DNA of 64,000 nucleotides from Fragum whitleyi. Its lineage: Eukaryota; Mollusca; Bivalvia; Cardiida; Cardiidae. The DNA lies in assembly GCA_948146395.1 (NCBI GenBank), contig OX411544.1, positions 57,279,642 to 57,343,641 on the forward strand, given 5' to 3'. The stretch's first letter is position 1. Every line of letters begins with the position of its first letter. The position numbers and the translations under genes are program-made. The notes under the pieces are model-generated. The model saw only the letters and a list, made by a program, of their open reading frames with translations. It made no database searches and was not told the origin of the DNA. This document shows, piece after piece, positions 46,525 to 59,200 of the stretch.

Positions 46525-47288
46525 TTAATTCAAATTCTGCACAGCTTGAGCTGTCTCATCATATTGCTGTGAAGAATTCCCATCGGGCCCAACAGTCTCG
46601 AAACCAGCCACATTAGGATCATATTCAATATTTGATAGTCCTGATAATCCTTCCAAACTACCAAGTGAAATATTATTGTCTCCACTAGCAGTCATTAAGG
46701 ACTGTAAGAAATTTTGGTCTAAGCTCACTGAACCTAGCGAGTTCATTTCTTGTCCCTCCTGTAGATTTGGGTCGTGGTTTGTTAATAACTGGGGATTTTC
46801 TGATCCTTGGTTTAAGGTTTGTCCTTGGTTCGCTAAAAGCTGGCCAAAAATTTGTTTCAAAAGTTCTGCTTGAGAGTTTGTGGTTGATTGTTGTTGTGTG
46901 GGTTGAGGGTTTTGTATTGGCTGCATATTTTGCTGGAAAGGCTGCTGAGCCATTGGCTGCTGGGGAATGCCCATATTATTTGGCTGCTGGTTTGGCTGCT
47001 GAGCAGCCATAACACCAGCCGAAGCTAGCAGCTGTAGGAGTTGTTGATTAAGGTTTATGGATGGAACTTGGTTTTGTTGTGGTTGAGATGTGGCAGGCGT
47101 ATATTGGACATTTCCACCAGACATGCCTGCTTGTGATGCGATTGTAGATGCCGTTATATCCATCTGGTTTTGGTTAAACTGTACAGGCATCGGGCTTGAT
47201 GTGGCGGCCATGACATTGGAGAGGTCAGACTGGGACATCTGTGCGCCGGTGTTGGAAAAGGAATACTGTGGTAATTCTGGACTGGCAG
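46525..47288 (-). CDS. Rel: Rel exon h: glutamine-rich C-terminus and stop
   Basis: Acceptor AATTTTCAG before 47288; stop TAA at 46527-46525. About 253 residues rich in Gln, Asn, Pro and Met (for example QQLLQLLASAGVMAAQQPNQ, then QQPMAQQPFQQ). The acidic/hydrophobic tail has SVSLDQNFLQSLM and SLGSLEGLSGL. This is consistent with a transactivation domain, though function is inferred. The 3' untranslated end is unclear; the nearest minus-strand AATAAA is at 45944-45939. Confidence 0.92.
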
Positions 47289-50200
47289 CTGAAAATTATG
47301 CAAAATAGTCAACATTAGTCTAGCTAAGAAGGGGCAATGCCATAATATATATGTTATATATTGAGGTAGTGGACCCGCATTTTGGACCACATGTTCTTTA
47401 ACAATGTTAAAAGAGGTTTCCTAATGAAAATCATTAGGAAACCTCAGTTAAAACTGTTAAAGTTCAAGGCTTCAGGAATATTGAAGATTTATTACGGGTC
47501 CACTTCTTTAATGCCTAAAGTTATGGATACTTATTAAAAGAATCTCGAAACTAGAAAGCCATGAATGGCTTGAGTCGCTCCACAGGCTTGAAATTCTTGT
47601 AAAAGCAAATAATTGTTTTGACTAGATTTTTAGATATTTGGGGTTCTACTGATGTTGAAAATGATTCCATCAGTTACATTCTGAGAAAATGATTTACATA
47701 GTTTCCACTATATAACACATTGAGGAATGACCTCTGCCCATAAAATGCATATTTTTCATCCAATCAAAATAATTTTTGGTACATTGATAAAGGGTCACTC
47801 AAGGATCATACCAGTGAAATTTGGTTGATATCCAAATATTAGATTCTGAGAAAATGATTTGCAAATTTTCCACTATATAATATATAGAGAAATGACCTCC
47901 GCCCATAAAATGCATATTTTTCATCCGATCACAATGATTTTTTGTAGACTGATAAAGAGTCACTCAAGGATTATTCCAGTGAAATTTGTTTGATATCCAT
48001 CAGTTACATTCTGAGAAAATGATTTTCAAAGTTTCCACTATATAACATATAGAGAAATGACCTCCGCCCATAAAATGCATATTTTCCATCTGATCACAAA
48101 GATTTTTTGTAGACTGATAAAGGACCACTCAAGGATCATTCCAGTGAAATTTGGTTGATATCCATCTGTAACATTCTGAGAAAATGATTTTCAAAGTTTC
48201 CACTATATAACATATAGAGAATTGACCTCTGCACATAAAATGCATATTTTCCATCCGATCACAATGATTTTTTGTAGACTGATAAAGGGTCACTCAAGGA
48301 TCATTACAGTGAAATTTGGTTGATATCCATCAGTTACATTCTGAGAAAATGATTTTCAAAGTTTCCACTATATAACATATAGAGAAATGACCTCCGCCCA
48401 TAAAATGCATATTTTCCATCCGATTACAATGATTTTTTGTAGACTGATAGAGGGTCACCCAAGGATCATTCATGTAAAATTTAATTGGTATCCATTGATT
48501 AGAATCTGAGAAAACTCACTTTTTACCATATTTGGAAAATAGCCACGCCCATAAAATCCATGTTATTCATTGGATCAAAATTTCTTGAACAACTTTGAAA
48601 GAGGGTCGCCCAAGGATCATTCCTGTGAAGTTTGGTTGAAATCCATCCAGTAGTTTCTGAGGAGAAGATTTTTAAAGAAAAGTTTACGACCGGATGGACG
48701 GACGGACGCACGGACGGACGGACGACGGACACAACGCCATGAAAATAGCCCCAGTGGCTTTCAGCCAGTGGAGCTAAAAACAATACCAGTGAGTACCCGC
48801 AACACAGGGTTTGTGTCAATATTTAATTCATGAACTAAATTTACGCCTACACGAATGCAAATACATCAATTTTTTATCCTAGATATTGCATTAGTATCAG
48901 TAATTTGTGCATCAATCAAAGAACCAAGATTGATTGTCACTGATCAGACTACAATTTATCCCGATGTTGTTTATACTATTTGGATAGTCTCACCAAGACG
49001 ATTCAATGAGTACCAACAACCTAAGGTTTCATTGAGAAATAAAGATTTTAGACTGACTTTAACTTTTATCTGTACCTTTTACCTCAGAGTAATCGTTTTT
49101 TTGAACGTTGACAATTGATTAGACTGAAAAATTTTCTTCCATCCATTGGTATTTAAGTCAAATTATTCTGTTACAGTTTAACACTTTCCTGTACATCCCA
49201 AGGATTAAAGGTGGGGCGTTTGTCCACTTTTCAGTTAAGGGCATGGGGCTTTTGTTCTAGGGGGCTTTTGTCTGTATCCCGATTTTCTACTTGAGAAAAC
49301 ATTCTTGAAAAAGAAGGAATGGCTTACAACATACAATTTTCCTTTTTTACCACAATTTTTATTACCAAAAAATATGGTTACTTTTCAGATTGTCCCCTCT
49401 TTTGATTGTTGTCTACAACCAGTTTAGAATTTGGGAAAACAGGAATGGGTTATAGAGTAGATTACCCGATACCTCCTACTAGTGATGGGCAGATTAATCG
49501 ATAATCAGTTAGTTGACGCTTCTGATTGTGATTTTTTTGAAACTCACATCAGTTTGGTGGTTTAGTATGTTTATAGGCAGTTGCAACTATTTTATGCTGA
49601 GCCATGGAGTTGGTAGAAAAACCTAGGAATGAGTCTTTAGGTCATGAGTTTTAATTTCACTTTTAATTCTGTTCTTCAAAGGATAATACTGGGAGTGCTG
49701 TATTAATTTCTTAGAAAATGATAGAACAATTAATCCTTAGTTGTTTTACTCCTCCAACTAAAAATCGATTGCAATTTGAAACCAATTGCCCAACACTACT
49801 TCCTACCTTCTTGTTTTACTGTAATTCCATCTTTACCTCTTGCTGTACGAGTAGCTTTTATCTTTAGTCTATGTTTCAATGCCTCAGGTGTGATATTTGT
49901 TCCTGCAAAAAGAAGCCAATAAGTAATGCTGAGTGACAAAATAGGTACAAGTATAAGATCAAGTAAGCTTTATCTCAACCTATAGATATATTTCAAAAGA
50001 TGTGTTTGTTAAGCACCAATCCCTGTCTCCTCCCCTCCGTCGCCAATTTTCAGAATTTTCCAATATTTATAACCTTGAAAGAAAATGACCTTGACTCATA
50101 ACCTTAAAAATGGTACCAACAGAAAGGTCTTGTGGCAAGCAATTATCATGTGAAATATGAAGACTCTATCCCTTGTCAATCAAAAGGTATTGGCAATATG

Positions 50201-53200
50201 AAAGTTTATGGCGGACAAACTAACCAAAAGACAAACAGACAAAACACAATATACCCTCTGATAAATCAATGCAGGGGCATAATAACAAAGCCTAAATTGA
50301 AGAATTTGGGTTACTTTACCATTTCTGTTGGCCGACTCATTAATAATGGAATCAGTTTAAAGACAAACTCAAATTAACCCCTATCATGTTGAATTTAAAT
50401 TTTGTTTCAAACAAATTACCAATTTGGAGGACTTTTCAACGAGTCTAGCTCAAGTTTTCCTCACAATAATCAACTAGAAAGACCGCAGTTTAGGCAAATA
50501 TCAGACTGAAAAGCTGTGCAGGTAAAACTTGGAATATTTCTGGTTTGACAGAGGGAATTAACAAAGACCAGCCTGTGCATATGTGTAGTCTAATCTTCGT
50601 CTACACCAACTCACTGTCCCTATAGTATTAAACCAGATTTGACCAACATTTTGAATTCCAATGCTTCCTTCCCTTCAATCTTAATCCATTTTTGGAAGAA
50701 GTTCACTAATTAGAACATGTATTATTTTAGGAGACAAATCTTTGATGGGCCACCAAAAATGTTGTCTTTTCAGCTTGAATAAAGCTATAGATTGTCCAGG
50801 GCTTGTGCTAGATTTTTAAATTTGGGAGTCAATGACCTTGACCATAAAATTCTGGAAGGTCAAAACTGGTTTTATAGGGGTCAAAAAAAGAGCAAACGAT
50901 GAGAACTTATCAGTCTTTAAAGTAATCTATATCACTGAAACAAAGTAAACAATAAAGTGTGGACGCACTTTATTGTTTATGTTGTTTTATTTATTTAGAC
51001 CTTTTGTAAAAGTATGAAGAAAACAATTGATGTATATAATCTTTAATATTGCAAAGGTTGTACCGCTGGAAATGCAGTGGGTCAAAATGACCCCCTGCAG
51101 GAAATTTTTCGAGGGTCAAATGTAATTTTTTGGGAGTCAAAAGACTGGTTTAAGGGTCCCACACAAGCCCTGAGATACGACTTTTCAGTCGCCTACCAAT
51201 GATAATGGCAATTCCACTCACCTTCAGGTTGTAGGTAATTTAGACTGGCTGCTTTCCTTTTACGCTTCTCACATATTCTGTCAGGATCTGCATAAATAAA
51301 TAATTTCCATTTGTTTGGCAGATATAAATACATCATTTATTTCAAGAAAATAAATGTAACAAGAAGGCCAAATTGGCCCTAAATTCCTCACTTTAGTTGA
51401 AAGTCTTAAATCAACTAAGTACAGGCATTTAACCAAGATCATGAAAATAATGACAAAGTGAAGTCAATATCTAACTATAATAGTGTTTTTTACAATACTG
51501 TAACATTTTCCTGTTGATAAAGCTAAGCATGTGGCCTCTACAGTGTCCTTTCTTAACTTTGACCTAGTTAACCAATTTTTGACCCGGTTGTCTTAATTGT
51601 CCAAAATTTTATCAAGTAATTCATTCTAACTAATTTTCAGGTTTAATGAGCTAAAAGTGTGACCTTTAGAGTGTCTACAGGCCTTTTGAACAAGATTTGA
51701 CCTTGTGACATAATCTTTTTTAGTTTACCCTACTTCAAACTTGCCAGGGAATTTATCAAGACAATCATTCTTGCTAATTTGTGGTTGATGTGGCTTTAAG
51801 AAAGTATATTGACAACACACACAACCAATGGATAAAAGATATCACACAACAACACAAGAGTGTCAAGGTCACCCAATACTTATTCATTACATGAGCATTT
51901 ATTTCTTATTTTCGTGAAAATCAAAAACTGTACCCTAAAGAGATGAAGCTTGTTGGAAATAAATGCTTATACAAGCATTTATTTCTTATGATCATGAAAA
52001 TCAACAACTGTATTGTGAAGAGATGAAGCTTGTTGGAACATACAGACAACAAGATTTATACCTGGATCCTCTGGCTGATATGTAAAAGTGATAGGGTCAC
52101 AGCCCTCCAGTATAGATAACAAGATTTATACCTGGATCCTCTAGCTGATATGTAAAAGTGATAGGATCACAGCCCTCCAGTATAGATAACAAGATTTATA
52201 CCTGGATCCTCTGGCTGATATGTAAAAGTGATAGGATCACTGCCCTCCAGTATAGATAACAAGATTTATACCTGGATCCTCTGGCTGATATGTAAAAGTG
52301 ATAGGATCACTGCCTTCCAGATCTGAGACCCTCTGTAGCTGTAGAAGAACATCAACTGGCTGCATGAGGTACTGCTCTTTGTAGGGTGGGCTCTTAAACA
52401 CTATCGCATACTGTAAAAGGTGAGAAACAGTTTCATTAAATATATATTTTAATACATGTAACTCCAATAGAAGAGGTGGTCACTTTTAAAGAGACTGGTG
52501 GCTTTATACATCTTTTTTTTTGCTGACAAAGAAGAAACATAATTTCAATTTAACCCATATCTTGTTGTATGCAGAGACTAAGATCAGCTTGTACAATGCA
52601 GTTTGACTCAAGTCTACATTGTCTACTTAATGAATTTTTGGGAACCTTTGAGACTGGATAAAGTATGCAAAAACAAGATGTGTTTGTGAAACACTAGTGC
52701 CCCCGTAACAGCAATTTTTTTTTCAAAGTTTGACCTTGACAGATGACCTTGACCTTGTCACATGACCTTGACTTTGGTACCAGCAGATGCAGATCATCGA
52801 GATCTATCATCATGCCAAATTTGAGCTTTGTATGTCAAATACTTTTGGAGAAAAGGCAAAGGTTGAGTTTTCGGACAGACTGACAGACAGATGGACAGAC
52901 AGACAGACAGACAGACGGACATGAGTAAAACAATATGCCCCCGATCTCTCGATACAGGGGCATAAAAAGTGATTTGTTTAATACATAATTTACTTTCAGC
53001 AAGCCAATAGTAAATCGCATCACAGTTAACTACCAATGAACAATGTAGTACGCCTGAGTGGGATGAGCAGCTGGTGGCTTGGATGAAGTGTGTGATTGTA
53101 CTGGTGTGAGAAGAGATAGGAAACCATAAGTGCACCAATCACTGGGATATTACTGTAATAATGTTGAAAGTAGGGTTAAACTCCATACAAACAAATCAAT

Positions 53201-56200
53201 GTAACAAGAGTAATATTCTCACATTATATGCTACCACGGATAAATTAAACATGATGGCCCTTTTTCTGTGACATGTCAGAATATTACCAAGTTTCAACAA
53301 ATTGCGCAAGGTCGTGTGACTAGGAACATTTTGTGAAAATTTTACTCAAATCCATACATAAATATATGAGGAGTTGTGTTCACAAATTACTTTGTACATA
53401 CATACAGACAGAGAAGAAGAAACCAATATACTATATTGCTATATTTCACCATATGCACACAGGCTGAGCCCAACTATGTAACCATAGAAGTGTGAACAAA
53501 CTTGATGTAAGTTAACTTGACAAAGCTACATACCAAATATCTACGGATGAATCCCAAGTTTTTGAATAACTGTTGTAGTGCTTCACCCAAGAAACGTACA
53601 TTGAACTATCAAAATAACTCATTTTGAGCACTTAGTGCTTGGTGAGATAGAACAAGAGTTGTCCGCGGACAACATAGCTCGCCCAAACAGCTGCTTGTCA
53701 CAAACAGCGCTTGACCGAAGACCGAAGTTCAAAGTGGTTTCTTTCAATGTTAAAGTCCATGATCTAATATATATCTGTTTGAGTAGTATTTAAGAAATAT
53801 AAAAACTTTTTTGTTATAATTGCATGTATAAGGTTAGGGTTAAGTGAAAGCCTACAAGCAGATGAGGTTACCAATGGAATTTCTTTGTATCAAATATGAA
53901 GTTTTTCTTTAAATTTTTTCTAAGTCCACAAAAGGTCAAGATCAAGGTCAAATTGTGAAGGACCTTGGTTTCTGTAGAAGCCTATCACCTAGTGAGTATG
54001 TGTATGAAATAATAATGTCCCTGATTAAAGCATTTACGCAAGGTTAAATTTTTGGTTAAAGTTTTTCAGTTTAAGTTTTTCCAAGTCCATAAAAGGTCAA
54101 GGTCAAGGTCAAATTGTCTAGGCCCTTGGTTTCTGGTGAAAGCCTTTCATCTGGTGACTATATATATGAAGTAATGATGTCCCTAGGTTAAAGCATTCAG
54201 AAAATATAAGCAAGGTTAAAGTTTTTGGTAAAAGAGTTTCGGTTAAAGTATTTTTAAGTTCATAAAAGGTCAAGGTCAAATTATCAAGGACCTTGATCTC
54301 TCACAAAAGCCTATCACCTAATGAGTGTGTATATAAAGTAATGATGTCCCTAGGTTAAAGCATTCAGAAAATATAAGCAAGGTTAAAGTTTTTGGTTAAA
54401 GTTTTCAGTTAAAGTTTTTCTAAGTCCACAAATGGTAAAGGTCAAGGTCAAATTGTGAAGAAGCTTGGTCTCTGGTGAAAGCCTATCACCTGGTGAGTAT
54501 ATATATGAAGCTATGATGTCCCTAGGTTAGAGCATTAAAAAATATATGCAAGGTTAAAGTTTTTGGTTAAAGTTTTTTGGTTAAAGTTTTTCTAAGTCCA
54601 CAAAAGGTCAAGGTCAAGGTCAAATTGTCAAGGACCTGTGTCTATGGTGAAAGCCTATCACCTAATGAGTGTGCATATGAAGTAATGATGTCTCTAGTTT
54701 AAAGCTTACAGAAAATATAAGCAAGGTTAAAGTTTTTTTGGTTAAAGTGTTTGGTTAAAGTTTTTGGTTAAAGTTTTTTTGAAAGGGTCAAGGTCACAGT
54801 CAAAAGATCATTTTGACATGGATGTTGGTCTCAAATGAAAGCCTATGCCCTAATGAGTGTTTCTGTGAAAAATAAAGCCTCTAGGATAAATATTGATAGA
54901 AATAAAAAACTTTAACCTAATGGGGACGCCGACGCCGACATCCGAGGGTATGACAATAGCTCTTCCGAGACTTTCGTCCCGGGCGATCTAAAAAGTCCAG
55001 TGGGGGGGGGGGGCCATAAAACAAACTTCATGATAGTCAATATTGATAAATGAATTTTACTGTATGCTTAATATCATTAATCCTATGCTGTTCAAACTTG
55101 TTAGAATCGTGTCAATGAGATGATTCTATTGTGTTTCCACAAAAGATTGTACATATAGGAATATTTCCAGAGCAACAATGTCTATGGAAGATTTTGTATT
55201 TTGGACAAGGGGTTTTTACTAATGGTCGCTAAATAAAAGGAGTCCCATAAGAAGCAAGACCAACAGGGATAGATATAGGAGATGATATTCTAATGTTTAT
55301 TGCATGTTTATTGTTCATTAGGAAACCTCAATTAACATTGTGGAAGATCATGAGTTCTGAAATGTTGCAGAAGTATTACTGGCCAACTACCTTAATTTGT
55401 CATGGAGAAAATCCATATTTCCCCACCCCTGATCAACTGTATTATAAACCTACCTGTCTGTGCACATCATTTTGTCCAAAATCACCGAAGTCTTCCCATA
55501 TCACAATTCCATCTCTTTCTTCATAAAATCTCACTCGCACATCATCTGAAACAAGATGTGCTTGTTGAACACTTATGGCCCCCTCTCATGACCTTGATAA
55601 TTGACTTTGTCCTTGTCAGACAACTTTGACCTTAAAAGATGTGGCGAGAGGAACATTTATGTCTTTTGATGCAGGGACATAATCAAAATGGCATGTAAAC
55701 CATTGCATGACAAATATTTGCCCTTGTCATGCTGAAACTTTTGATAAAGGTATAGACAAAGATCAGGGATTAGGCTGCACAAATGTGCAGTCTGATCTTT
55801 GTCTATAACCTCCTGTTTAATCCTTTTTAAAAGAGTTTAAAGATTACATTTTCATAATAAATACTGACTTATAGTAAGCGCATCTGGGCATTGGATTCAT
55901 TATAACTTAATATTTGCAATTTTTACATTAGATCTACAATAAAATAAGCCTCAAAAGGGTTGCTATTAAGTGAAGGGTTCAAGTTTTATTATAGCCATGT
56001 TTAGCTCCATCTTTATTGAGAGGGCAGCACAAAACTATTGTAAGTGCCTATACTTTTATAGGCATTTACAATAGTTTTGAACTGACCCCTCAATATAATC
56101 TTTCTATTTTCAAAGTACTTAAGAAGGTTGTGATACATGATAATCAAGAACATAATGCATTTTTTGGTATGAATAGAAGTGGAAGTAACAAAAAATTCTG

Positions 56201-59200
56201 TCCAATCACAAGCAAGTACTATTAACTCAAAGATCCAATAGGACAAGAAACAATTTCTGTTTAGTTTCAGTTAAACCCTTTTTAAAAATGCAAAATACTA
56301 GTAGACACACAACTTTTGTTATATGTAGTATATCAGAACATGTAAAAATAAAGGAAAATTGTAGAATAATGTTCTTTTTGCCACAATGTTTTCAAAACTT
56401 TAGCATAAATAATTACTTTTTTCCAAAAAGCATTTTGGATCATGATTTTGTTGTTGAAAATTTAAAAGGAGTAACTGTAATCACAGAGTAGAGGATAGAA
56501 TATGTCATATCTAAATATAGAATCCATATCTATTCATAACCTTAAAGTAATTTTAGATACCATTGTTAATATAACATTGCCTATTCACCTTTTCCCTTTC
56601 TTATACAGGTACGAAGATCATTAATAGGTTAATTTCTACCCAGAGATTGACACTAACTCCTGAGGTTTAGAGTCAATTTGACTCCTAACACAGGAAATCA
56701 GGGAGTCCAAGCTCAAAGTAAAGGGCCTGAATTTTTGTAATGGGAGAACATTGTGGTAAAGAAGAAATTGCTATAAGAATATTAATATTATTTTTCATGT
56801 TAATACATTAAAATGAGTATTATAACAGAATTATGGATTTAATCTCAAATTGAAATTTGAGCAAATTTTGAATTGAGAATGAGAAAAGTTTTATAACCTA
56901 GGGCCCTGAACTGCTATGCTTAAAGCCTAATTTCTAATCAATCTACTTTAAAACATTTTTGTCACAAAACAATGTATGATTGGCCTCTGCAGGACATAAT
57001 GATGTTTTTCTCATATAATTGTGAAAATCTTTTAAACATGTTGGACCTTGTCACTGTTCAGGCTTTTTTTGGACAATTTTCTGAATCTAAAATGCTTAAT
57101 CCATCTTTCTAAATAGATACTGTAATTACAATCTTTGACCTCTGTAGTATTTCATTGCTTTTCAAATTTTGAATTTACATTATCACAAATTTTCATTTTC
57201 CCCTAAATTTCTAGAAATACCATTTTTATGATTGTTAGGACCAAGATGCTATAACATTCATTACAGTGTTAAGCATGGGAAAGCTATACATTTCATGATT
57301 TGCATAAAGGGTAAACGACCCAAAGTTGATAAAGATGGATTGAATCAAATACGGAAGGTAAATACTCACAAATTAAGTATTTCCACTTCCTCTATTTGTC
57401 TCAAATACTCTTTCAAACACTATTTTATCTTTTTTACAATTATTTTACCTTTCTTCAACCTAGTCCTTCATTGATTTTTTCTTCATAATAAAAATGTAAC
57501 AGGGGGTGCTCTAATATTTACTTGTCCCCAGACAAGTAGCCTAGAAAAATGTGCTTGCCAACAAGTGGAAAAACTCAAGTTAGACAAGTTGGGCATGAGA
57601 ATTCCACACCCCTGTTTAGAAAAGGAACATGTCATTTCACTTATATTCAATAAATATGACCAATGACACCAAAAAGGAACCATGTGGGTAATGTGTAAAG
57701 TGTTGACTCTAGTCAGACTATGCTGACTGTGTATATTGATAAGGGTTGAAACTTGTCACACTGAAATAATTTTCTGAATCTATTGTCCTCTGCAACCTCT
57801 TTCAATTTGGACCAGTCTAAGAGTTTGAAAATCTAGGAAGCGTTAAGCCCAAATTGACATGAGTTATGTCATGATAAATCAAGTGAGGAGCAAGATTAGA
57901 TTATATCAAATGAATGTTCATGAAATCTTAATAAATAAGACATTTCTTCTAAAACTAAACCAAGATGTCTTCACAGAACTCATGCACCTTAGAGATAGCA
58001 ACTTCTTCTAAATTTGACCTTGATAATTTATATCGACCTTCAGCAATGGCCTTGACAATGACATAAAAAAGACAGGTATTGATGAGACGTAGCTTCATGC
58101 CAATTATGAACATTATATCTAAATCAATTTTGAAGGAAATTATAGGTTTGACCTTGAAATTTGACCTTAATCCTGTTAGATGCAACTTACATTGAAATGA
58201 AATTATGGCAAAACTATTTAGTTTGAATGTTAAGCTTTTGCAGACAAAAAGGCATCACTTAAGCATTATGCCTCAGATCTAAGGATATAGATTCATAAAA
58301 GGTTTAGTTCAAAGGCTAACTTAGGGTGAAGTTCTGGACAGAAACCCCTGACCCCCCCCCCCCCCCCACCCAATGTCCCGATGTCAAGGTAGTCAACATA
58401 TTTTTCATATTACACAGGTGCTATTACACTAGTGGAATAACTATGCAAATGAGCCTAGAACAGAAAGCTAAGTTAAATTTGCATTGTGAAAATGAGGTCA
58501 TAACAGATTTGCTGACATCATTTTGCAAAGGCATTAAATGTTTTGCGGAATATCTAGTGTCAATAAATATCTTAATTTTCTCATTTTTATCAGTAAAATT
58601 TGGACACTATTATAAATGAAATATCAAATTTGTGATCATTAGATACTATGTCCATTAAATTTGCCTACAGCCTCCTTTTTATCTGTTTTTAATGATGACT
58701 CATTTTGCATCGTGAAAATGAGGTCAAAATAAATTTGCTGACATAATTTCGCAAAGGCATTAAATATTTTGTAGAATATCTAGGGTCAATAAATATCGTA
58801 ATTTTCTGGTTTTTATCACTAAAATATGGACCATGTTATAAACAGAATATCTAATTTGTGATCATTATATACCAAATCCATTAAATTTGCCATAGCCTCA
58901 TTTTTATCTGTTTATGGACGACTCGATTGATAAATTTGGTAATACATGACCACTTTTCTCTCACTTTATACATACCTCTATTAATTTTTTCACACAGCAA
59001 GAAAATTTCATCTCCTCCTCTAGGTTTACCAGACATTCTATCCACACGGCAAATAATCAAGTCATTCAAGGCCTCTTTAAATATAAATAGAAATTAAAAT
59101 TAATTAACCTTCATTTATCTGCAAAAACTACTTCAGACAAATTATAACTGTATTTAAATATTAATAATAAGCTTTATCTATTTATTACTAGAAAATTATT

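Noticed and set aside
46676..47308. Plus-strand frames of 65-81 codons
   Set aside because: Antisense shadows of the last Rel exon.
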